DNA from: Argopecten irradians
Lineage: Eukaryota; Mollusca; Bivalvia; Pectinida; Pectinidae
Direction of reading: 5' to 3'
DNA length: 64,000 nt
Assembly (NCBI RefSeq): GCF_041381155.1
Contig: NC_091139.1
Location: forward strand, 10,912,383 to 10,976,382
Part shown: positions 1 through 9,487 of the stretch, piece by piece
How positions within the stretch are numbered: position 1 is the stretch's first letter
How the letters are laid out: each line of letters opens with the position of its first letter
The notes under the pieces: generated by a model
What the model was told of the DNA's origin: nothing
The model's database searches: none
What the model saw: only the letters and a program-made list of their open reading frames with translations
Translations under genes and position numbers: made by a program

Positions 1-1
1 T

Positions 2-187
2 GTGGTAACAACTGGAGAAGGATGGGCCTTGGGAATTGTACATAACCATTGTTGTGTTGGTTCTTGGTCATTGTTTGGACATCAGCCAATTGTATTGGTA
101 CCTGTCATTGTATTTGCTGTGTGTGTCATTATTGCATTTACCAGATTGATAAAAACTCCTGAACAAAGTTGTATTATTGTGAAATAG
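2..187 (+). CDS. 3' end of an unidentified membrane protein (partial)
   Basis: This frame is open from the window edge to a TAG at 185-187. About 61 residues are visible, including a strongly hydrophobic stretch of about 20 residues (PIVLVPVIVFAVCVIIAF) followed by a short polar tail ending CIIVK. That would fit a last transmembrane helix and a cytosolic tail. The codon at position 2 is GTG and is not a credible start, so the real start lies upstream. An AATAAA at 1680-1685 fits a + strand transcript ending near 1.7 kb, which supports a terminal exon. I do not recognise the family. It could also be non-coding 3' UTR that is open by chance. Confidence 0.35.
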   Translation: MVTTGEGWALGIVHNHCCVGSWSLFGHQPIVLVPVIVFAVCVIIAFTRLIKTPEQSCIIVK

Positions 188-1705
188 CTTGGAAGTTAAA
201 ATAACACTGATATAGTTTGAACAAAAGCAAATCTAGTCGCCAAACCAATTCGTTCTGGAATCAGTGAGGTCTTGCTTGTCAAATCTTCATTATGATTATT
301 TTGATTTAGAATTGTATTGCTGGTATTTATTCTGAAATTACTGGGTTTGAGTGAGAATTACAAGTAACAAGCTTAGCTGTACATTGCGTCCTTATAATTC
401 TGTAGATTTTGCTGGAATGTTACTGTATTAGTACATTGACTTTGTACACATTCGTTTCAAGACCTTGGTGGCAATAGTGCTGGATGTTATACTTGGAAGA
501 TAATTTTGATTATTGATATAAATTATGAAAATGGTTTTACTACATGGCAGATGAAGCATTGTAATATAACTATAATGATTCTGTGTGTAATGTCTATGTT
601 ATACATAATGTGACGCCCTCTGTATGCCCCTTAATTCACTGTATAATACATACACAGCTTTAAACATGTATATGTTAAACAATATGGTTGTGATTCATCA
701 AGTCGTTCCATCTTTTGGAACTCTTTAATGTTCATGAACAAACAGAACATCTTTTGGCATTAAATATCTTTAAATTTTGCCTGTTATCTTTAAAAGGTAT
801 GTTTTGTGTCTCCTAACATTAGAGAGTTCCAATTTGATACATATTCATCCCATCATCATTCATGTTTCTACCTGAGGTGACAAAAGAAAAGTTGTGATTT
901 TTTTTAGAATTGTTTTGATTATTTTGTACTGTAAATGCATGTATATGTCCTTGTTTACAAAGTAAGCATACATTCCTTGAACAAGCCAGCATTACATTTC
1001 ACCGGCATGTATAAATTCAAATTATAAGTACCGTATTCGACCCAATAAGCGCCCATGTCCCTATTAGCGCTCCTCCCCCTTTATGAGGCCTCAATTTCAA
1101 TTGCTCAGGCACAAATAAGGACCAAAACTAAATAAAACGGTATAAATTTGCAATAATTTTGACTTAATAGCACCTTTTCATTTTTATCAATTTTTTATGC
1201 GCCCCTGGCGCTTATTGCGTCGAATACAGTAATTGATATGTTCTTTAGATATTTATACAAAGTACTGGTAGTCAAATTTATTTGAAACATTATAGGTTAA
1301 CATTGATAAAGATATAGTGGACACTTATAGGTCAAGTCCTTGCTTGTAACAGTATAGTGTTGGTAAATTCTATGATTTTAGGTGAAACCTTGAAAAATGT
1401 CATTTCCTGATTTAATGAACATACACAACAATAATTTTGCGAAATTTACCAAAACCATATACATGGTATATATGGGACAAGCAGTAATTCATAGTAGTAC
1501 TAATCATTTGCAATAGGTATGATTTCTGTGGATGTGATTTCTAGCTTTTGTCACCTCCTTGGCCATTGTCTGTTATGTGATTGCCGGACTTTCTGGTTGT
1601 GACTATATATAGCTGTACCTTTGGAACATTCCATTAGCTTTATAAAGCATTCATTTACATGTCTTACATGAAATCTCAAAATAAAGTGTTTCGTAATACA
1701 ACTGT
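188..1705 (+). other. Probable long 3' UTR ending at a polyadenylation signal
   Basis: AT-rich sequence without a credible open frame follows the stop at 187. AATAAA lies at 1680-1685, with T/GT-rich sequence just beyond it. A palindromic MITE sits inside at 1029-1231. The extent of the UTR is inferred. Confidence 0.4.
1029..1231. repeat. Palindromic MITE, 'ATTCGACCCAATAAGCGCC' family
   Basis: The left end TACCGTATTCGACCCAATAA is matched in inverted orientation by the right end (GCGCTTATTGCGTCGAATAC). Other copies lie at 17751-17916 and, more divergent, at 4888-5117. It has no coding capacity, and TA at both ends suggests a TA target. The parent transposon family cannot be named from this window. 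Confidence 0.75.
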
Positions 1706-1863
1706 ATGTCTTGTTCTCTATTTCGATCATGACAGTAATTATAAGTCATCTTTACTTTACGGAGGCCAATGAAAGCTCTCGAAACAAAACAAAAAGGTAG
1801 GCAGAGAAGGCAAAGTGAATACAACTAATAATAATTTGAACAAAACTAAATGACTTTCCAATG

Positions 1864-2448
1864 ACAAGACATCCCAGAGGGGTCTTGGTGCCCACCAATA
1901 AATGATCTATGTCTAACAATGGAAGGAGGTATCTTTCCTCTGCTTTTCAAACTTTGACTATACATATATCTATTGGCATTTGAGAAAGATCCCTTTTGTA
2001 CTTTCCCAGATATAGTGGTAACAAGAATTGTTAACAGAAAAATCGAAGATGGCTACCTGTCGGCTATCTTGTTGACCGATTGTCTCAAAATGCACAATTA
2101 AGGCCCTAGGGAACCTACATATGAAACTTGAGACAGATCCTTTCAGTACTTTGCGAGAAATAACGGTAACAAATCTCAATTATCAAAATCCAAGATGGCT
2201 TTCTGTCAGCAATTACAATTTGAGAGAGCTCCCTTTAGTACTTTCTTAGAAATAGCGGTAACAGGAGAGGGCTAATACAGGCATTGCCCAATTCCTTTTA
2301 TATTGACAATCCATTCCTACTATAAAATATTCTGAAATAAAATAGCAGTAGCAAGAATTGTTAACAGATGGACGGAAGGAATGACGGACAATGGACCACG
2401 TACTAAAGGCAATTTGAATCTACCATCTGATGGTGAATTCACCTCAAA
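1864..2448 (+). repeat. Family A element with internal 155-bp-type repeats (diverged copy)
   Basis: The left end reads ATCCCAGAGGGGTCTTGG and continues as CCCACCAATAAATGATC. The interior carries diverged units with the marks GATCCCTTTTGTACTTTC and TAGCGGTAACA. The right end has a GGACGG-rich stretch and the terminal motif CCATCTGATGGTG. A sibling left end is at 39240 and a better right end is at 6600-6716. It has no protein-coding capacity. Confidence 0.7.
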
Positions 2449-2577
2449 AATATACTGCAAGAGGGGAAGTAACTCCTGCAAAAGTTTTGAAAAGTGTACA
2501 GGATACTAGTGAAAACAATTAAAATGTTCTCTCTTTGGAATGTCTGACTGACCTGCCGATTCGAAAACAGGCTGGTA

Positions 2578-2904
2578 GGTAGGGGAAAATGATACAGTTA
2601 CTATCAATATTGTTATATCCATCCTTGGAATATGTCGGAGCAAATTGAAGGCAACAGAAGACATGCACATGTAATTTGGTCCTTTGATGTACATCCAAAG
2701 ATTGAATAAAGGTAGGTAAACTTTGGTTGAATGTGTAGTTTTGAAGTTGGGTGTTGCTTTCTCTCTGTAATCTTTAAAAGAAGTGTATGCAGATCTGTGA
2801 TTGGTCATTTATTTTTTCCTGAACTGCCTCCAGTTTTACATAGATCGTCCATGGGTTGATATAAGGTCAATGCATGATAGTAAACCCTGGAGCATCAGGG
2901 ATGG
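2578..2904. repeat. Diverged TIR MITE, 'CTCCAGGGGTTACTATC' family
   Basis: GTTACTATCAATATTGTTAT near the left and AAACCCTGGAGCATCAGGG near the right resemble the inverted ends of the better-preserved copies at 56777-57066 and 62794-63104. The left boundary is approximate. Confidence 0.5.
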
Positions 2905-3057
2905 CTGCATATATACACTAGATGTATTAGACACTACCCATATCTGAGATTGTCCTACAAGCCTTTAACAAAGAACCAAGGTGAGTTCATGGCATATACC
3001 ATGGTTTTACTGGCATCTGTCAACAATAGCATCTTTTTGGAATAGGGATTTGATATT

Positions 3058-3544
3058 GTACAAATGGTTGGGATGATCCCCCAGGGGTTTGAGGGACGGG
3101 GCCAAAAGGTGTCAATTTGGTCATATTGTTTATAAGTGACTTTTCTGAAAGTTATGAAAGAATATCAGTTCATATTTTGAATGTAGCATTCTTCAGGATG
3201 GGGGGTGAGGGGGTTCAAAATTGTAGAATTGCTTTGGCTGGTCCTTGTGGGCCTGAGTTGAAGGGTTCAATTTGGTCACATTTATATAAACTACTTTTTC
3301 TCTGAAAGTTATGAATGGACATTGCTTATATTTTGTATGTAATATCCTGATAGAGAAGGAATTAAAAATTGTCCAAAGGTTGGGCTGATCCCCAGGGGTC
3401 ATATTGCTATAAACAACCACTGAAAGTTATAAATAGATATTGCTAATAGTTTGCATGTAGCATCAAATTATGGGTTTGGCGAATCCATAATTGCAAAACA
3501 TAATCTAACCAGGTGAAGGATACAGGTCATCTGGGCCTCTTGTT
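3058..3544 (+). repeat. Truncated element with units of about 157 bp and a 'GGGCCTCTTGTT' 3' end
   Basis: Two GAAAGTTATGAA marks are 157 bp apart (3147, 3304), and a third follows at 3422 after an apparent internal deletion. Between them lie CCCAGGGG and GGGGCCAAAAGG blocks. The right end, CAGGTCATCTGGGCCTCTTG, matches the 3' end of the large element ending at 24732 and of the one ending at 16268. The left end is missing. Confidence 0.6.
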
Positions 3545-4298
3545 AGATTAATAGAATAATTGGCCATTAAACCAATATAGGTCAATGTGACCTTCTAATG
3601 CATGTACATGACACAGACAAATACATTCCATAACCTAAATATGAAAATCTTAGTGACACCAAGAGCAGATGATAGAACTTGGATAAGAAAATAAATAAAT
3701 GGAAGGTCTGATGAACAGACAGACACCACAAAAATCTTTTGGTGTCTAGTGCTGTGTATCGCGAGGAATGTGACGATACGATACATATCACTATACAGGG
3801 TTCATGATACGATGCGTATCGCAATATTTTGATAGACACTTCGAAAGTGTGGTGTCGTTGTAAATGTGTTGTTAGGTTGGTTGTATTTTCAGAATATTTT
3901 AGCTTTTTCTTACACAGAGACTAATTACAAAAGACGTGACTTTTATTCATTTCCCATGTTCCATTTCTAGATTTAGTCAACAGAAACCTGAAATAAGACC
4001 AGAAAGTGGCCTTATTGGCCACAGGCCCTCACTTAAGTTTAGCGTTTTGCTCTTCGTGGGATTCTGCCATTTTGTTACTAACATAGTTCGGCTGCCGTTG
4101 ACCAAAGGAGATAATCCAATGTTCAATTTTTATTTTTAGGTATCGCAATACTAATAAATTGCACACAATGCATCGATGCACCACGAAGTGATGCAATACA
4201 TCAATGCATCGGTGATTTGTTTCACCTCCATTGATGTCCAAGTGATAATATCTAATGATAACCAAAACAAAATCTACTATAAAATATGTTTAATTTAA
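3545..4298. other. Intergenic, repeat-like, no gene seen
   Basis: The stretch 3730-3840 and 4140-4215 is rich in GATACGATAC, TATCGCAAT and GATGCATCG motifs that pair imperfectly with each other. It may be a decayed inverted-repeat element. I see no coding signal. It includes whatever 3' UTR TIMM29 has (minus strand). Confidence 0.4.
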
Positions 4299-7200
4299 TC
4301 ATTTCTCCCATTCAGAAGGATTTACATCATAGTCTATCATGGCCTTCTCCAAATTAATCCAATGACCGAATGCACACACATCCTTGATACTCTTATGGAA
4401 CTCCTTCCAGTGTGGTTTGTTATGTTTACATTTAGAAGCAAACAGATCCACTTCTGTTGACGCTACATCTAACCTTACGAGGGAAACCAGGTATAAATTA
4501 TTAAACTTAAGTTTGCAGTCTTTGTGGGCCCCGAACATCTGACGTAGATAATTAAGAGAATCTGGATTTTTTATGGCATCTCCAACAACACCAATATCAT
4601 TATGATATTCCACTAGTTGTGATTCATAGTTATCTTTTGGTGGAGATGGGTTGGTTGCTATCAGAGCTCCAGTGGTCCCCAACAGCGATAGCCATAGAGA
4701 TGACTTCAGGCGGTGCTCTCTCATATACTGAACTGTGTCTGTATATACCATATGGTAGTCTCTCAGGATTGTTTGAAAATAATTGGCTGCAAAAGAAGAT
4801 ATAAGAAAGATATGAAAAAATTATGCATAACTTTATTCATGTAAAAATAGATTCAAATCATAGTACACATTAAATGATCATTCATATAACATATTCGACC
4901 CAATAAGTGCACCATATCCCTTTTTGAGGCCTCATTTTCAATGACCTTGAATTAAATGAAGATTAAAAATATGAAAACCAATGGTTTCTTAATTTGATTT
5001 ATTTTTCAAATTTATTGATTGCTCACTAATACTTCTTAAAATAGTTTACAAAAGGATATTTCAAATTTGGTTCTATAAAGCGCCCACTTTCTGGACGATT
5101 ATTGGGTCAAATATGGTATATATTTATTGTGTAAAATCACACTTAAAAGATGTCCCATCAAACCAGACCTATTGCTGGAAAACATGGGAGAGTTATATTA
5201 TAGTAATTACCCGGTATTAATAATAAGTTATTATCACTGTTGTCTATAGGTTAGGTTCCCAAGAACTCATTTCTGAAGTACAGTCACCTGATATGATAGC
5301 TAACAGATGATGGAAGATAACTTTCCTTGAAAATAAAAAACATATGTGTTATATTTTATCATACATTATCATTTTATTCCCCTCATAAGTTCATATCTAT
5401 ATTTTTTCTCCAATGTATTCTTATTCAACACAAATCTATAAGAAATTTGAACTTTATTTCAAAAACATATGGAAGATCCCTTCAGTACTTTCTGGGAAAT
5501 AGCGGTAACAAACTTTAACTATCAAAATCCAAGATGGCCGCCGGTCGGCCATCATTGTTGACCGATTGGTCCCAAAATGCAATATGCACAACTAGGGCCC
5601 TAGGAGAACCAACATATGATATTTGAGAAAGATCCCTTAAGTACTTTCTGAGAAATAGCGGTAACAAACTTTAACTATCAAAATCCAAGATGGCCGCCAG
5701 TCGGCCATCTTGTTGACCGATCTGTCCCAAAATGCAATATGCACAACTAGGGCCCTAGGAGAACCAACATATGAAATTTGAGAAAGATCCCTTCAAAACT
5801 TTCTGAGAAATAGCGGTAACAAACTTTAACTATCAAAATCCAAGATGGCCGCCAGTCGACCATTTTGTTGACCGATCTGTCCCAAAATGCAATATGCACA
5901 ACTAGGGCCCTAGGAGAACCAACATATGAAATTTGAGAAAGATCCCTTCATAACTTTCTGAGAAATAGCGGTAACAAACTTTAACTATCAAAATCCAAGA
6001 TGGCCGCCAGTCGGCCATCTTGTTGACCGATTGGTCCCAAAATGCAATATGCACAACTAGGGCCCTAGGAGAACCAACATAAGAAATTTGAGAAAGATCC
6101 CTTCAAAACTTTCTGAGAAATAGCGGTAACAAACTTTAACTATCAAAATCCAAGATGGCCGCCAGTCGGCCATCTTGTTGACCGATTGGTCCCAAAATGC
6201 AATATGCACAACTAGGGCCCTAGGGGAACCTACATGTGAAATTTGAGACAGATCCCTTAGGTACTTTCTGAGAAATAGCGGTAACAAACTTTAACTATCA
6301 AAATCCAAGATGGCCGCCAGTCGGCCATCTTGTTGACCGATTGGTCCCAAAATGCAATATGCACAACAAGGGCCCTAGGGGAACCTACATGTGAAATTTG
6401 AGAAAGATCCCTTCAAAACTTTCTGAGAAATAGCGGTAACAAACTTTAACAATCAAAATCCAAGATGGCCGCCAGTCGGCCATCTTGTTGACCGATTGGT
6501 CCCAAAATGCAATATGCACAACTAGGGCCCTAGGGGAACCTACATGTGAAATTTGAGAAAGCTCCCTTCTGTACTTTCTGAGAAATAGCGGTAACAAGAA
6601 TTGTTAACGGACGGACGGGACGGACGGAAGGACGGACGGACGGACGGAAGGACGGACGGACGACGGACCACGGACGAAAGGCGATTTGAATAGCCCACCA
6701 TCTGATGATGGTGGGCTAAAAATATGAAAACCAATGGTTTCTTAATTTAATTTATTTTTCAAATTTATTGATTGCTCACTAATACTTCTTAAAATAGTTT
6801 GCAAAAGGATATTTCAAATTTGGTTCTATAAAGCGCCCACTTTCTGGACGATTATTGGGTCAAATATGGTATATATTTATTGTGTAAAATCACACTTAAA
6901 AGATGTCCCATCAAACCAGACCTATTGCTGGAAAACATGGGAGAGTTATATTATAGTAATTACCCGGTATTAATAATAAGTTATTATCACTGTTGTCTAT
7001 AGGTTAGGTTCCCAAGAACTCATTTCTAAAGTACAGTCACCTGATATGATAGCTAACAGATGATGGAAGATAACTTTCCTTGAAAATAAAAAACATATGT
7101 GTTATATTTTATCATACATTATCATTTTATTCTCCTCATAAGTTCATATCTATATTTTTCTCCAATGTATTCTTATTCAACACAAATCTATAAGAAATTT

Positions 7201-8275
7201 GAACTTTATTTCAAAAACTCTCTGCTAAAATATTGGAAGGTATGATTATTCTGCAAGTATATATATATATGTGCTGTAAAGAAAAGGTTGTGCATTGCTC
7301 CGGCACTGCTCTCCCCAGTAAATATATATTTAACTAATGCAAATGCATAACAGGAGTAATTAAACATATCTTATAATTTTTTAAATAATAATAACACTTT
7401 GAAAATTAAAAGCTATAGAATGCAGTCAAAATATCCACCAAGGCGAAGATGAGCACAAGGAATCATGACGTCCCATACATCAACAAATGGCGCGAAATCA
7501 TAGGATTTGCATACACGGCACTCCAGGCCTTGAATGGACACAGAAAAATCTGAATATTTCAGTTCATTTCTTTGAGTTGATGCTAGACAATTATTACATC
7601 ATATACTTCTATAGTTTAAAGTGCTTTCTTTTATTTCTAAATTATGTCTTCTACATGAAATAGAAAATAAAATAAACATGTAGAGCTTCGCTCTTCCTAT
7701 GCTGTGCATGATTCATATTAAAACATTTGGCTGTGCCCTTTAAGGCCTTCAGTCTTCAGTCATATTAAGTACTATATTAGAATCAGAGATATTATGATTA
7801 ATTCACAGTAACACAGTCCTTTCTATCTACAGAAATGACAAGCCAGGGTAATAATTCAAATGTTAATGGTCCTAATCTAAATGTTGTTTCTTCTCATTAT
7901 TTTGACCTTCATCTAATTTAGGTGATGTTTACTTCTGATAGGTACATCTACACACTACATCACAGAATATAAATACAATCTTACTACTGCACTAAACTTA
8001 AACACTTTCAGGCATATTTCGTACTTTTGTTGAAAATTATCAAAAATTATCTTCTTCCTGCAGACATAAACAGATAAACAAACCATGAAACACTATCTCA
8101 CATAATAAACTTGTCAGCGCATTGCATCATGATCTGGGGAAGAATCTGAGCAACACTTAAAAATACACAGTATCTTAATTACACGTTTACCTATTTTCTC
8201 TATTTTTCCGCCTTTCCATTTCTCGGGCAAGCTTGGTTTTATTCTGGAAATAAGTTTCACCTTAGATGTAGCCAT
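4299..8275 (-). CDS. TIMM29: Tim29, subunit of the mitochondrial TIM22 inner-membrane translocase
   Basis: Exon 1 is 8275-8191 (ATG at 8275) and exon 2 is 4786-4299; the junction is GT-AG and in frame, giving 190 residues. In human cells Tim29 is a stable part of TIM22, which inserts carrier proteins into the inner membrane, and contacts the TOM complex. Visible landmarks follow the family order: basic N-terminus (residues 1-28), ILRDY (about 35-39, human LLRDY), a hydrophobic helix LWLSLLGTTGALIAT (about 59-73), NNLYLVSLVRLD, then KCKHNKPHWKEF and a DYDVNPSEW ending (human ends its conserved part CDINDDEF). Human TIMM29 is 260 residues, so this copy lacks the extended C-terminal tail. The 3.4-kb intron holds a repeat array. 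It is divergent from MDC1. Identity rests on motif order and is fairly secure. Confidence 0.85.
4888..5117. repeat. Diverged MITE, 'ATTCGACCCAATAAGCGCC' family
   Basis: The left end ATATTCGACCCAATAAGTGC and the right end ATTATTGGGTCAAATATGG are inverted. The right half belongs to the duplicated 503-bp segment and recurs near 6830-6870, where the left end is absent. Confidence 0.6.
4964..5466 (+). repeat. 503-bp direct repeat, left copy, inside the TIMM29 intron
   Basis: The segment starts TAAAAATATGAAAACCAATG, ends TTTATTTCAAAAAC, and recurs almost unchanged at 6717-7218. By eye only a handful of substitutions and a 1-bp length change separate the copies, so the duplication looks recent. The 155-bp array lies exactly between the copies. 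Confidence 0.85.
5467..6716 (+). repeat. Family A tandem array: seven units of 155 bp plus right terminus
   Basis: The GATCCCTT-type mark recurs at 5475, 5631, 5786, 5941, 6096, 6251, 6406 and 6561 (GCTCCC there), a spacing of 156 then 155 bp. Each unit carries AAATAGCGGTAACAAACTTT, CCAAGATGGCCGCC and ACTAGGGCCCTAGG. After the last unit comes AAGAATTGTTAACGGACGG, a GGACGG microsatellite and the terminal palindrome CCACCATCTGATGATGGTGG. The normal left end (as at 39240) is absent, so the element is 5' truncated. Short frames across it, such as minus-strand ones, are repeat artefacts. Confidence 0.9.
6717..7218 (+). repeat. 503-bp direct repeat, right copy
   Basis: Near-identical partner of 4964-5466. 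It begins directly after the last base of the array's terminal palindrome and ends at TTTATTTCAAAAAC, after which the sequence is unique. Confidence 0.85.
7219..8190. other. Remainder of the TIMM29 intron; nothing recognised
   Basis: AT-rich intron sequence with a short AT dinucleotide run near 7260. No repeat end, RNA gene or exon is supported. Confidence 0.6.
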
Positions 8276-8634
8276 GCTTTACAGTGTGTGTGTGTGTGTG
8301 TTGTCTGCTTTTCTTCTTGGTCGATGAAAGGTTTGAAGTGATACTAATTCACAATATATAAGACGGAATATTTCCGGACATTGTGATGAAGTGCATTGTT
8401 GATTATCCAAATATTTCGAAAGAATGAAAAGAAAACATAAACTGTAGAGAATTTTGTATTTTGAAAATTTGGTATAGCTACTATAATATTGCGATGCATA
8501 AAAAATGAGATTTGGTAATACTTATAGATGGATTCGGAATATGCCATCCGATGACCACTTTCCTTATTACAAATTTTGTTATTCGTCTGCGCATGCGTGA
8601 TGAAAGTGCGCGAACAGCAGAAAATCTGAAGAAG
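8276..8634. promoter_or_regulatory. Putative bidirectional promoter between TIMM29 and MDC1, with an NRF-1-type site
   Basis: The region separates the TIMM29 start codon (minus strand, 8275) from a likely untranslated first exon of MDC1 that ends at a good donor (GAAG|GTAAAC, exon end 8634). TGCGCATGCGT at 8588-8598 matches the palindromic core recognised by NRF-1, a factor known to drive nuclear genes for mitochondrial proteins. A TG microsatellite lies at about 8285-8301. Transcription start sites are not visible, so promoter extent and the first exon are inferred. Confidence 0.45.
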
Positions 8635-9487
8635 GTAAACACACGGATGTTATGGAAATATATGTTACTTTTAATGATCAAAGTCAAATATGTCACCTAT
8701 AGAAACTAATTAACTCTGTTTTACCGAAAAATTGCTTGTGAAACCCGATCCATTATCGCGATCGCTAGAACATAACGTCGTGTACCTTAGCCTTACATCT
8801 GACATGCCTTCTGTAGTCAGGTAGTGGTCCATGCTAGTCACCCGATTTATTGTCGGGCCGTTATTGTCTCCGTTGACTAGGCCTATCTATATAGTATTCA
8901 TACATGTCACGACTTAATATTTCAATTCGTCTCGTGGTGTAAAACAGATACAGGCACAGATCGACAGACCATGTTCCAGTGACTCTCCGATTCCAGAAAG
9001 TGATGATTTGGTTTATGAATTCTGCAGAGATTTTATATCAAGCTGGTTTATTTCTGTACAAATGTTTATGTTGCATGTATATAATTCAATGTTTGATACT
9101 TAATTTGGTATATTAGATTAGAATACCTAATGGACTTACAAATTTAGATGATAATAAATTTGTAATCCAAAATTGTAATATGTAAGTTTCACCCTGGTAA
9201 CCTTTAAAATCAAGAAAATATATCTTGAATTATAATATATTAGATATTACATAATGCTATAAGCAAATCCTTGTGGTATATGTAGTTACTTCAAGTCTTT
9301 GATATATTCCAAAAGAAATTCAAAGGTATAAGTTATTGTGAATTAGATCCAATTTTGTAATTAATTTATAAAGTTTGTGTTTGGATTGTGGGAATTTCCT
9401 CCTCTTTTTATCATAAATAAGATAATGAGTGTAAGAATGATATATTACTCTTGATTTATGGAAAATACTTTGCTCCAGGAAACAACT

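Noticed and set aside
4619-4804. Plus-strand frame of 61 residues
   Set aside because: Antisense to TIMM29 exon 2, whose protein matches Tim29.
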